From Saccoglossus kowalevskii (Eukaryota > Hemichordata > Enteropneusta > Harrimaniidae): a stretch of 24,607 nt of DNA. Below the pieces are notes generated by a model. It ran no database searches and was not told the origin of the DNA. It was given only the letters and a program-made list of their open reading frames with translations. Numbering within the stretch: the first letter of the stretch is position 1; each line of letters opens with the position of its first letter. The position numbers and the translations under genes are program-made. The DNA is taken from NCBI RefSeq assembly GCF_000003605.2, contig NW_003134348.1, forward strand, positions 3,421 to 28,027, read 5' to 3'. Positions 21,201-24,607 of the stretch are shown here, piece after piece.

Positions 21201-23119
21201 CAGAATAAACTCACGGTATGGCTACGTCGAATGTTCTCAATTAGTGGACATATAGTGAGACAATTATATTCGTTCTCTTACCACGGAAATATTGCGAGTA
21301 ATACTGCTTTACAGTGTATACACAGGTGATTGAACTTTGACCTCGGGTGGGTAATTGCAAACTTAGTCGATAAACGGCCGGAACAATATGCCAGTTTTCG
21401 ATCAGTAAAACATTCGAACGCTGTAACTTTGATTCAAAAATTACTTTATTTTATGCTCAAAATGTTTTCAACTACGTTTTGTCGGTAATAAAATTGGAGT
21501 TTTTTTAAGGTGGAATTATTTTGTGATAGCAATGTTCCATCACAGGGAGCCCAGGAACTATAATCAACTGTAAGCCGTCTCTATGAGCGGGGGGGGGGGG
21601 TGTCGACTGCTATCTAGTATAAGAAATAGACAAGGAATGAAGGCTCCAGCCAGCTCACATTTTTAAAACTGGCCATGGAAAAAACAGACAAAAAAAATGA
21701 AAAATAAAATCCATAAAAAATACCATGTTTGAAGAATATTAGTTGCTCTTTCAAATTTCGCCAAATCTTTGCCTATATTTTACCGATATCTTCAGAATAA
21801 ATCAAGAAAACTACACAAATTGACATTTACGAATATTCTAACGGTTAACGGAATGCTGGCACAGTTGGAGGCATGGCCTAAGCAGAATGTGTCAAGAACC
21901 AATCACAAGACTGGTTACGAACTGGTTCGTAGATGGAGTCATTTTGTGTGGGCTCGCCGGAGCCTTTATCCCTTTAATTTCTTACACTAGATATCCCCGT
22001 CCCCGCGTTCATAGGCTCAGTTGATTATAGTTCCTGGGCTCCATGTGGTTTAATGTCAAACGCATACTAAACCTATATATTTCGATAACTGTTCTTACAG
22101 ACAAAAAGCTCTATTCTACGAACATAAGAGACAATCAAACGATACACAACAAACACATTCACTGTACAAAATAACAGTACCATAACATAAACTAGACAAA
22201 AAAGGTAAAAATTTATTTTTCAAAAGTAAAAATGATATCGATAAAATCAGTGGAATTACTGTAATCATTAACAATGCTGTTAAAATGCCCACATACACGT
22301 GATAGAAAAATATTTTTCTTAAATTAATATTGGAAATCCCCATTTCAAATACACGTTCTTTATGATGACTCGTTGAAAATTGTGAGAGGGATTTTGTCCC
22401 AAAATGTGTCGTATACTAGTATGTTATATTTATTTCAAAATAAAGGGATTGTTTTTTGTTGTTCTTTTTTTTATTATTTATTTGTAATATCTTTATGTGC
22501 TTCTCAATACTGAGTCTCGATTCGAAACCATTCAGAAAATATTCTACAACACTCATTGTACTGTGAAGTCCTGTTAATAGCTGCTGTGGACACGAATTGG
22601 GAGCCATGTTTATTATGTTCTATACGTCGCTAAGCAATCCCTGGTAAGGGCGGGGTCAAGGTACCTTTTTGTTACTGATCTATTCATTTTTTCACCTTTG
22701 GTTGGGGAGCGTGAGTTGGGGTGAAATATGGTGTCATGGATATTGGGTGATAAAGATTGTTGTTCGTCGTCTTTTTACAAATAAACTCGATGTGATTGTA
22801 ACTCCACGGCGCGTATTTAGATCTCCGTCACGTGTTTTTTTTGTTTTGTTTTTTTGTTTTTGTTTCTTTTGTTTTTTAAATATCGTGGGAATAGATCATT
22901 ATGCGGATCAGTAAGCAAGTGTTTAGATTACGGTAACAGGTGACATCATCAAACGTCTCCAGGTAATACACTAACGACATGGCGCATTTTTTTCAGATAA
23001 TTATAAAGAAATATTCTATAGTATTTATATGCAAATAAAAAAACAGTAAAGTAAGACATCGGGAAATTAAAGCGTCACTCGAGCATATTACGCAATGGGT
23101 CGTCGACTTACCTTGCCAT
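102..23119 (-). CDS. HELZ2: HELZ2-like helicase-RNB exoribonuclease-helicase with zinc fingers (26 exons joined, 3' end outside window)
   Basis: Multi-exon gene. Joining 26 exons gives about 3,491 codons in one frame, and the phases match at every junction. Domains by predicted residue: disordered N-terminus 1-370; four zinc modules about 400-925; UPF1-like SF1 helicase 1 about 1030-1790 (GPFGTGKT 1399-1406, DEAG 1530-1533, NTALSRAQ from 1760); acidic/basic linker about 1880-2000; cold-shock-like region, then RNB with D2245, D2251, D2253, D2254 and GYTHFTSPIRRY from 2565; helicase 2 about 2996-3491 (GPPGTGKT 3067-3074, DECG 3244-3247, QYRMH 3307-3311, NVAITRAK 3478-3485). This order (zinc fingers, helicase, RNB, helicase) is that of HELZ2. 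The expected activity is ATP-driven RNA unwinding coupled to 3'-5' RNA degradation. It is longer than human HELZ2, and the C-terminal tail is missing because the window ends. Family assignment is strong; one-to-one orthology and the first three exons are less certain. The symbol is by domain homology only. Confidence 0.9.
404..560 (-). CDS. HELZ2: Exon 25: helicase 2, motif IV/V region
   Basis: 157 nt (residues 3384-3435). VRIAITLVVRHKVKSRSIIILSQYRAQCAEI corresponds to the strand and loop VGVITPYxxQ. Then NVSTVIISQG, motif V start. Acceptor TCACTAG, donor CAAG|GTAAGA. Confidence 0.93.
673..891 (-). CDS. HELZ2: Exon 24: helicase 2, after QYRM
   Basis: 219 nt, phase 0 both ends (residues 3311-3383). 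HQGICKFPSTQFYNGQL follows QYRM as in UPF1 (QYRMHxxIxxFPSxxFYxGxL). Then a strand (TPTVFCHIIGKEE), the Glu/Ser-rich loop and the helix SLEVEQV. Acceptor CTTTCAG, donor GTG|GTATGT. Confidence 0.93.
892..1201. other. Intron 23
   Basis: 310 bases of AT-rich intron between exons 23 and 24. No repeat, ORF or RNA recognised. Confidence 0.85.
1202..1794 (-). CDS. HELZ2: Exon 23: helicase 2, Walker B (DECG), motif III, QYRM
   Basis: 593 nt (residues 3113-3310). Starts SYLKRLPLGDFGMKIVRVYS. Contains CDVILCTCSTAGSRRL, IVDECGMCTEPE (DECG at 3244-3247), VVLIGDHRQLRPIV (motif III) and ends at QYRM, which joins exon 24 as QYRMHQGICKFPS. The run between motif Ia and motif II includes a charged helical insert. 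Acceptor ACACAG, donor GAATG|GTTAGT. Confidence 0.95.
1795..2273. other. Intron 22
   Basis: 479-base intron. Contains a direct repeat of ATGTACAAGGCCA (about 2125 and 2155). No coding signal; the short minus ORF here is chance. Confidence 0.85.
2274..2402 (-). CDS. HELZ2: Exon 22: helicase 2, rest of Walker A and motif Ia
   Basis: 129 nt (residues 3070-3112). Begins TGKTVTGVHITYWF and contains LLYCGPSNKSIDVV, the motif Ia of UPF1-like helicases. Acceptor TTTAAG, donor ACAA|GTAAGT. Confidence 0.93.
2540..2674 (-). CDS. HELZ2: Exon 21: helicase 2, Q motif and first half of Walker A
   Basis: 135 nt (residues 3025-3069). KLNRVQDDVVKKALREPFTLIQGPP is the classic UPF1-like Q motif/motif I entry. 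The intron splits the Gly codon of GPPG|TGKT. Acceptor TTTCAG, donor CCAG|GTAAAT. Confidence 0.93.
2770..2855 (-). CDS. HELZ2: Exon 20: start of helicase 2
   Basis: 86 nt (residues 2996-3024). RMENAIRNLANTSELVKNIC then GKRIIMEG. Completes Ser from exon 19 (AG+T) and passes a split Glu codon to exon 21. Acceptor CTCACAG, donor GAAG|GTAAAG. Confidence 0.85.
3060..6873 (-). CDS. HELZ2: Exon 19: helicase 1 motif VI, linker, cold-shock-like region and RNB exoribonuclease
   Basis: A single 3,814-nt exon (residues 1725-2995). It starts with motif VI (LLNTALSRAQSMLVVVGDP, Arg1765). A low-complexity acidic and basic linker follows (WDDWESDDEEE; EQKRKKQRF; DDEYDSEEDD). Next come cold-shock/OB-like segments (GRALNNDEVVVEIL) and the RNB domain. 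The RNB catalytic Asp cluster D2245-x5-D2251-x-DD is intact, and the C-terminal signature GYTHFTSPIRRYIDIVVHRL lies at 2565-2584. A divergent S1-like region may follow around the CLAHRRNPVHCF segment. RNB enzymes degrade RNA 3'-5' processively with Mg2+. Acceptor ATTGTAG-like (CTAG|GA context) and donor GTGAGT fit both neighbours. Confidence 0.95.
7141..7216 (-). CDS. HELZ2: Exon 18: helicase 1, motif V start
   Basis: 76 nt (residues 1700-1724), reading VQQIRQSLRKRY and ending VDRIFNVQ; the next exon starts G(K)E, giving the V-QG-KE/Y pattern of motif V. Acceptor GTACAACAA is preceded by TTTCAG, donor CAAG|GTAAAA, phase 1. Confidence 0.88.
7330..7437 (-). CDS. HELZ2: Exon 17: helicase 1, motif V region
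   Basis: 108 nt, exactly 36 codons (1664-1699). Ends KVGVISPYSTQ, the strand and loop that precede motif V in UPF1-like helicases (VGVITPYxxQ). Donor CAG|GTAGGT. Confidence 0.9.
7569..7862 (-). CDS. HELZ2: Exon 16: helicase 1, RecA2 domain, motif IV region
   Basis: 294 nt, phase 0 both ends (residues 1566-1663). VYSKCARNLKFDQSILKRI is followed by MMVDNYRCQSDILQFIS. NYR corresponds to the QYR motif of the superfamily, here Asn in place of Gln. Acceptor ATACAG-like and donor GAA|GTGAGT. Confidence 0.9.
7863..8236. other. Intron 15 (holds a hairpin-ended repeat)
   Basis: 374-base intron between exons 15 and 16. Holds the repeat-like segment with a hairpin at 8081-8115 described separately; the rest is AT-rich. 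Confidence 0.85.
8025..8125. repeat. Hairpin-ended interspersed repeat (SINE/MITE-like tail)
   Basis: A GGACGGACGACAG stretch is followed by an inverted repeat: AGCTCCATTCTGTCAT (8081-8096) and ATGACAGTGGAGCT (8102-8115), pairing with a 2-nt bulge and a 5-nt loop, and then AATAAAAA. GGACGGACGG followed by a hairpin and an AGCTAATAA tail resembles interspersed repeats I associate with marine invertebrate genomes; this is recollection, not a search. Confidence 0.4.
8237..8633 (-). CDS. HELZ2: Exon 15: helicase 1, Walker B (DEAG) and motif III
   Basis: 397 nt (residues 1433-1565). IIIDEAGQALECEA (DEAG at 1530-1533) is the Walker B box of UPF1-like SF1 helicases. VVLAGDHQQMSP is motif III, with Gln contacting the ATP phosphate. 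Acceptor GTACAG, donor GAG|GTAACA, phases fit both neighbours. Confidence 0.93.
8808..9452 (-). CDS. HELZ2: Exon 14: helicase 1, Q motif and Walker A
   Basis: 645 nt (residues 1218-1432). NENQLKAV at about 1374 is the Q-motif region and GPFGTGKT at 1399-1406 is an intact Walker A with the catalytic Lys-Thr. It ends in CTHSN, motif Ia, completed in exon 15. Acceptor TTCACAG, donor AATAG|GTGAGA. Upstream of motif I lies a beta-rich segment like the UPF1 1B domain. Confidence 0.93.
9516..10087 (-). CDS. HELZ2: Exon 13: beta-rich domain preceding helicase 1
   Basis: 572 nt (residues 1028-1217), acceptor TTTACAG. Contains beta-strand repeats (ENGDYIITVSFQS, WVVFDFGSEPVL) and then helical sequence with RNYIHQMHKLLNIEELSQM, as in UPF1/HELZ N-terminal accessory regions. 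The donor was chosen as TTT|GTAAAA because the alternative ATAG|GTTTGT puts a stop in exon 14. Confidence 0.83.
10135..10317 (-). CDS. HELZ2: Exon 12: region before helicase 1
   Basis: 183 nt, phase 0 at both ends (residues 967-1027). Acceptor TTTTTAG. Two overlapping GTGAGT donors occur; the one at 10134-10133 keeps frame with exon 13. Predicted beta-rich (TWTWEFRLTSN), typical of the segment preceding HELZ-type helicases. Confidence 0.8.
10406..10589 (-). CDS. HELZ2: Exon 11: rest of fourth CCCH finger and basic helix
   Basis: 184 nt (residues 905-966). Carries C913, C918 and H922 in CPYGECGYAHSEEELAEW, completing a C-x9-C-x4-C-x3-H finger. A Lys/Arg-rich helix (WRERKDHRKMKMKRAKE) follows. 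Acceptor TTTTCAG; donor ATT|GTAAGT. Confidence 0.88.
10590..10970. other. Intron 10
   Basis: 381-base AT-rich intron that separates the first Cys of the fourth CCCH finger from the other three ligands. Nothing else recognised. Confidence 0.85.
10971..11268 (-). CDS. HELZ2: Exon 10: C2H2 (U1-like) zinc finger and start of fourth CCCH finger
   Basis: 298 nt, acceptor TTTTTGTAG, donor CAAG|GTACAT (phase 2). Residues 806-904. A C2H2 finger uses C852, C855, H868 and H874 (C-x2-C-x12-H-x5-H, with a U1/matrin-like spacing). The first Cys (903) of the fourth CCCH finger is at the end, so that finger is split by the next intron. Confidence 0.88.
11376..12681 (-). CDS. HELZ2: Exon 9: three zinc modules (CCCH-type)
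   Basis: 1,306-nt exon (residues 371-805), acceptor GAACAG, donor GATG|GTAGGT. It holds three units, each with an early CxxC-like pair and a later CCCH finger ending in a His box followed by a Trp. Late boxes: CFFGHGETEIEFW, CVFAHSVAEKLVW and CMNPHSDEEMTLW; final His at about residues 482, 661 and 790. Early pairs: CSKC at about 401, CCKKC at about 579-583 and CVCKEC at 707-712. CCCH fingers usually bind single-stranded RNA. HELZ-family proteins carry such fingers N-terminal to the helicase. RNA binding here is inferred. Confidence 0.9.
12821..13000 (-). CDS. HELZ2: Exon 8: disordered region with second Trp motif
   Basis: 180 nt, phase 0 both sides, acceptor TTTTCGTAG, donor AAG|GTATAA. Residues 311-370, ending in the DEW-K-VV motif that parallels exon 7. 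Leads into the zinc-finger exon 9. Confidence 0.8.
13062..13222. mobile_element. 161-bp MITE with TTAA ends and about 22-bp terminal inverted repeats
   Basis: Left end TTAAAGCGGGAGGGTCGTCA (13062-13081), continuing CCT. The right end read in reverse is TTAAAGCGGGATGGTCGTCA, continuing CCT, with one mismatch over about 22 bases. The inner parts are GC-rich (CACGCGCGGG, GACGCATGCG), unlike the AT-rich surroundings. A TTAA at both ends suggests a TTAA target site, as in piggyBac-type elements. No ORF; non-autonomous. It sits in intron 7 (13001-13375), whose remainder is featureless. Confidence 0.75.
13376..13600 (-). CDS. HELZ2: Exon 7: disordered region ending in a Trp motif
   Basis: 225 nt, phase 0 at both ends, acceptor TTTTCACAG, donor AAG|GTATGC. 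Residues 236-310. Mostly polar, ending DSGDGWEMVTAQK, which resembles the end of exon 8 (NGNDEWKVVGANMK). The pair may be a duplicated short linear motif exon. Confidence 0.8.
13601..13896. other. Intron 6
   Basis: 296-base AT-rich intron; no repeat or coding signal recognised. Confidence 0.8.
13897..14132 (-). CDS. HELZ2: Exon 6: Ser/Thr/Lys/Pro-rich disordered region
   Basis: 236 nt between acceptor TTGTTCAG and donor CGT|GTACGT. About 79 codons (157-235), rich in Gln, Ser, Thr, Pro, Lys and Arg (for example RRSSSSQRASTKK). No fold is recognised; low-complexity linker. Phase matches exon 5 (split Glu codon) and exon 7. Confidence 0.75.
14299..15460. mobile_element. About 1.16 kb non-autonomous DNA element with long inverted repeats built of short subrepeats
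   Basis: The left end (about 14299-14450) has five or six degenerate copies of a 20-23 bp unit, CGGCTACGTGAAAATTG-like. The right end (about 15370-15459) carries the same units inverted (CAATTTTTAAGTAGCCGACC). The outer borders also match: CAATTGGCCTGATAC on the left and CAATTGGTCCGATAC for the right end read in reverse. The interior (about 0.9 kb) has no convincing ORF, so it would depend on a transposase made elsewhere. A 10-bp perfect palindrome pair (15343-15352 with 15360-15369) lies near the right end. Located in intron 5. Superfamily not assigned. Confidence 0.65.
15540..15606 (-). CDS. HELZ2: Exon 5: short basic exon
   Basis: 67 nt between acceptor CCTAAG and donor AAG|GTAATA. It reads MQNQKPSPAKKKKHRSRPTR and ends in phase 1, which exon 6 completes. 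The KKKKHRSR run is a plausible nuclear localisation or RNA-contacting patch. Residues 135-156. Confidence 0.7.
15607..15898. other. Intron 4
   Basis: 292-base AT-rich intron; nothing recognised. Confidence 0.8.
15899..16186 (-). CDS. HELZ2: Exon 4: proline/tyrosine-rich disordered N-terminal region
   Basis: Acceptor ATTTTCAG and donor AAG|GTACAC, phase 0 both sides, 96 codons (residues 39-134). It has a small ordered-looking part (EPEYIDPRTLFFLAQGL), then a Pro/Gly/Tyr/Arg-rich stretch and a Lys-rich end. I recognise no domain. The clean reading frame and splice sites support coding status. Confidence 0.75.
16187..18822. other. Intron 3, left part: AT-rich, no gene found
   Basis: Most of the 3.1 kb intron 3. 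Apart from the hairpin at 16399-16458 and a perfect CRE-type palindrome TGACGTCA at 18520-18527 I see only AT-rich DNA with short open frames on either strand that look like chance. Confidence 0.7.
16399..16458. repeat. Near-perfect hairpin (about 23-bp arms, 13-nt loop)
   Basis: Left arm 16399-16422 starts AAACCCGG and ends AAATAAACATA. Right arm 16436-16458 is its reverse complement apart from a few positions after CCGG. The loop is TCGGCTCTGCCTT. It could be the fused ends of a small palindromic element or a foldback transcript; no direct evidence for a processed RNA. Confidence 0.6.
18825..19295 (+). mobile_element. Tigger/pogo-like (CENP-B family) DNA transposon remnant, 5' part
   Basis: A TA dinucleotide (18823-18824) is followed by CAGTGACCCCTCGCTAAGAC and further copies of a (C/G)TAAGTCGC unit, the form of Tigger/pogo terminal repeats that begin CAGT next to a TA target site. 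About 330 bases inside, a transposase-like reading frame starts (19153). No matching right-hand inverted repeat is in the window, so the element is truncated. Right limit approximate. Confidence 0.65.
19153..19295 (+). pseudogene. Tigger/CENP-B-type transposase N-terminus, frameshifted fragment
   Basis: ATG at 19153 begins MSKRKLSSLSVRHKLTAID, the start of the N-terminal helix-turn-helix (CENP-B N/psq type) of Tigger transposases. The frame hits a stop at 19225-19227. After a one-base shift in the AAAA run near 19222 the similarity continues as GETTLRVARDLAMGEPTIRS. The catalytic DDE domain is absent. A decayed, inactive copy. Confidence 0.65.
19327..19401 (-). CDS. HELZ2: Exon 3: acidic N-terminal segment (25 codons)
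   Basis: Acceptor TTTTAAATAG and donor GTAATG enclose exactly 25 codons, phase 0 at both ends. The peptide starts VSDDEEDFEDE and ends GYGHGQQ: an acidic run followed by a Gly-rich stretch, probably disordered. Residues about 14-38. A Tigger transposon remnant ends only a few tens of bases from its donor. Confidence 0.65.
19402..20278. other. Intron 2
   Basis: 877-base intron between candidate exons 2 and 3. Contains GC-poor sequence, an imperfect palindromic patch around GCGCATGCGC (about 19593), the tandem repeat at 19761-19862 and a short GT run near 20152. No gene found. Confidence 0.55.
19761..19862. repeat. Degenerate tandem repeat, about 23-bp unit
   Basis: Four full copies and one partial copy of a TTTACCACGATACAAACTAA-like unit in direct orientation, with point differences. 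Copy-to-copy divergence suggests an old minisatellite. Confidence 0.6.
20279..20309 (-). CDS. HELZ2: Exon 2 (candidate microexon, 31 nt)
   Basis: Flanked by the acceptor TTTTAG and the donor GTAAGA. In the frame required by exon 3 it reads SFDCRSEDLK, residues 3-13 with its first codon split, and joins the acidic exon 3 smoothly. It is too short for similarity to help, so support rests on both splice sites and matching phase on both sides. Confidence 0.55.
20461..20820 (-). other. Unassigned 119-codon ORF with paired CxxC motifs
   Basis: Open frame containing CSKCYTPLNSNKLCKPC, a zinc-ribbon-like spacing (C-x2-C-x10-C-x2-C), followed by a Pro/Ser-rich stretch. It has no ATG start in frame and I found no donor of the phase needed to join exon 2, so it is not placed in the main gene. 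It may be an exon of a nested gene, a decayed exon or chance. Function not recognised. Confidence 0.25.
21541..22047. mobile_element. About 0.5 kb non-autonomous inverted-repeat element
   Basis: The left end (21541-21570) starts CACAGGGAGCCCAGGAACTA and ends ATAATCAACTG. The right end (22018-22047) is its reverse complement with one mismatch in 30 bases. Weaker inverted similarity runs on for about 40 more bases, through a G12 tract on the left and TATCTAGTGTAAGAAAT-like sequence. It has no convincing coding frame (the 73-codon plus ORF at 21769-21990 is not recognised). Lies in intron 1. Superfamily and target duplication unclear. Confidence 0.65.
22416..22607 (-). other. Unassigned 63-codon ORF with start context and upstream GC box
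   Basis: ATG at 22607, context AACATGGCT, reads MAPNSCPQQLLTGLHSTMSV and on through a helical-looking stretch (EYFLNGFESRLSIEKHIKIL) before an A-rich low-complexity end. About 45 bases upstream on the same strand is CCCCGCCC, a GC box. It could be the first exon of a nested or alternative transcript, or a retroposed fragment with an A-rich tail. No phase-2 donor fitting exon 2 is convincing. Not recognised. Confidence 0.25.
23112..23119 (-). CDS. HELZ2: Exon 1 (candidate): start codon plus 8 coding bases
   Basis: ATG GCA AG followed by a consensus donor GTAAGT. The start has G at -3 and G at +4, a good Kozak context. The two leftover bases (phase 2) fit exactly the phase needed by the acceptor of exon 2, which would give Met-Ala-Arg then exon 2. 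The intron that follows is 2.8 kb. Evidence is splice consensus and phase only; a noncoding or different first exon is possible. Confidence 0.5.
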
Positions 23120-23200
23120 GACGATATATCAGTTTCGTTCTTATGTCCTAGTCAGAAATACCAATGTCTACCACGTAACAACCACGTGTGATCTATTCAA
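23120..23200 (-). promoter_or_regulatory. Candidate 5' leader/proximal promoter with ISRE-like and E-box sequences
   Basis: Immediately upstream of the candidate ATG the minus strand has GAACGAAACTGA (about 23129-23140), a partial match to an interferon-stimulated response element (plus strand AGTTTCGTTCTT). A perfect E-box CACGTG lies at 23183-23188. No minus-strand TATA box is close by. The assignment depends on exon 1 being correct. Confidence 0.25.
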
Positions 23201-24607
23201 AAATGTAATCGCTTATGAGATCAGAATCACCTAGAAAAAAACATGTAACATTGTTATTACAAATACATATTCTATTCTCTTTGGTTGCAGTCAAATCTGT
23301 GCTACACAAGACTGTCAAAGGGCAGTTCAATAGTTTCATAGCAACGCATGCGTCATTGATGATGAGTTTTGAAATAACCCACCCTACACAAACACCCCTA
23401 TTTATATACATACACCCGAGAAGCCTGAAGGGGTCGGGCATTTTCAAATAAATTTGTCCACCTGAAAGTAAAAACCTGTGGACTATAGTGGGGGATGTGG
23501 TAAGGTTGGTTGGGCATAATTTATTTAGTGTCTCTAATGATTTTTCTCTTCCCCAAATATCCCGAGGGGAGGAAGATTGGGGTTCATATTTATTAGTGTA
23601 TAAATAGGCAAGTGGTAGGTGAGTAGAGTGGCCAATCACGTTAAATGACAATCAGTCAGTCATTCAGTCGAAATATCGAAGTCGCAAAACACAGTGGTCG
23701 TTACCTGACCGTTTTTTTTTTAGTGGTCGTAATACAAGTCAATATACCCATCGAAACCACATCGGAATTTGCTTCCTGTTTTTGCTGTTGTTGTTTGGAT
23801 TCTTTCCTTCTGTATAACAATGTCTGTCGACGGAACTAAAAACCGTGGTCTGTCCTAACTTCGCAAGTTTGGTTACTATAGACTCTCTGTTAATATTTAA
23901 TCGGTAGTCGTACCATACTTGGTCACACGACCTCTTGTCCTGATTATGTCACTAACTCTACACTTATTATATCTTCATGTAGATTAGTAATCAGTTTTTT
24001 AGTATATACATATTAGTAACACCCACAATATTGGTACATATGTGTGTAGATTGGTAACACTTTTATCATACGTAGATTAGTGAATAGTCCGGCATTTCGG
24101 GACTTATTTTACGTTTTCGTCAGTTTGTCGTAGCGTAAGTCGTTAATCGCAAAAAGTGCCCGCGGTTTACCAGTTAATAACCCCAACTTTATTGTCATTG
24201 TCTTATAAATGTCACAAATGATTAATTAACTGGTCGTTCTCATAGATCAATATTTAGTGCACATCGTGCAAAATTTCCTCGTAGAGTATAGTAAACATAT
24301 AAGAAAAAATCAAACATGATAGAGGCCGTCGACTGTGTGGTGCAGGGGGGGGGGGGATTGGCACGAGAGGGCGCCATCCGATCTGAATGGAACGTTTCGA
24401 CGTCAGTCGTCCGTAGCCCACCGTCAAAGCAACAACGTCCCGTTTACGAACAGATGAAATCATTTCAACAATTTCTTTACAGAATAATCCTCAACAAAAC
24501 TTAGAAACATTTCATAGACAAATACAGGCTCCAAATTTATGTCTATTGCAAAACAATTCATTCGACAACCAGTTTGATGCCACAATTTCTTGCTGGAGCC
24601 CGAGTTC
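23201..24607. other. Upstream flank, no gene recognised
   Basis: About 1.4 kb beyond the presumed 5' end. It contains a few longer open frames (for example minus 23193-23651, 152 codons) with no recognisable domain, degenerate repeats of an AGATTAGTAA-like unit at about 23975-24085, and a G12 tract at 24345-24356. Confidence 0.55.
23599..23607 (+). promoter_or_regulatory. Consensus TATA box TATAAATAG
   Basis: A perfect TATAAATAG on the plus strand about 480 bases upstream of the candidate start of the main gene. It could drive a divergent transcript; the first downstream ATG (23645) opens a 64-codon frame with a hydrophobic stretch (YLTVFFLVVVIQV) that I do not recognise. It could equally be chance in AT-rich DNA. 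Confidence 0.2.

Larger units (their letters stand above)
20310..23111. other. Intron 1 (2.8 kb)
   Basis: Holds the inverted-repeat element at 21541-22047 and the two unassigned minus ORFs at 20461-20820 and 22416-22607. The rest is AT-rich without recognised coding sequence. The intron is only as certain as exons 1 and 2. Confidence 0.45.

Noticed and set aside
22503-22512. GATTCGAAACC-like sequence considered as a tRNA B box
   Set aside because: No A box or cloverleaf around it on either strand.
23193-23651. 152-codon minus-strand ORF upstream of the gene
   Set aside because: No domain, no convincing start context or splice connection, and composition like the surrounding noncoding DNA; left as part of the flank.
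1-24607. CRISPR array, bacterial defence operon, viral genome or rRNA/tRNA cluster
   Set aside because: No regular direct repeats with unique spacers, no prokaryotic gene arrangement and no conserved RNA gene signatures; the window is explained as one spliced animal gene plus intronic repeats.

Overview
The window is a piece of an animal (metazoan) nuclear genome, most likely from a marine invertebrate. Reasons: one intron-rich gene fills almost all of it, with GT-AG introns that keep frame across 25 junctions; the flanking DNA is AT-rich; and the introns carry eukaryotic DNA transposons (a Tigger/pogo-like end, a TTAA-flanked MITE, two elements with long inverted repeats). I cannot name the species or phylum. 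No bacterial operon, CRISPR array, tRNA or rRNA is visible.

The gene lies on the minus strand. I could join 26 exons from a candidate start codon at 23119 to a splice donor at position 101, giving about 3,491 codons without an internal stop; the last exon or exons lie left of the window. The product is a HELZ2-like protein (helicase with zinc finger domain 2). In order it has: a disordered N-terminus (exons 1-8, 23119-12821), four cysteine/histidine zinc modules (exons 9-11, 12681-10406), a UPF1-like SF1 helicase (exons 12-19, about 10317-6650), an acidic/basic linker, cold-shock-like segments, an RNB (RNase II/R) exoribonuclease domain inside a single 3.8 kb exon (6873-3060), and a second UPF1-like helicase (exons 20-26, 2855-102). 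Walker A, Walker B, motif III, QYRM and motif VI residues of the helicases and the four RNB aspartates are present, so all three engines look catalytically competent.

The 3' half of the gene is compact, with introns of about 100-480 bases. The 5' half is loose, with introns of 0.3-3.1 kb that hold nearly all the repeats: a 161-bp MITE (13062-13222), a 1.16 kb long-inverted-repeat element (14299-15460), a near-perfect hairpin (16399-16458), a Tigger remnant (18825-about 19295), a tandem repeat (19761-19862) and a 0.5 kb inverted-repeat element (21541-22047). Intron 1 also holds two unexplained minus-strand ORFs (20461-20820 and 22416-22607). The 23120-24607 flank is upstream of the gene and has E-box, ISRE-like and plus-strand TATA-like sequences but no recognisable gene.

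The likely biology is RNA unwinding coupled to 3'-5' RNA decay. In vertebrates HELZ2 is an interferon-induced RNA helicase/nuclease and nuclear receptor coactivator; an antiviral or RNA-surveillance role here is inference from the family.
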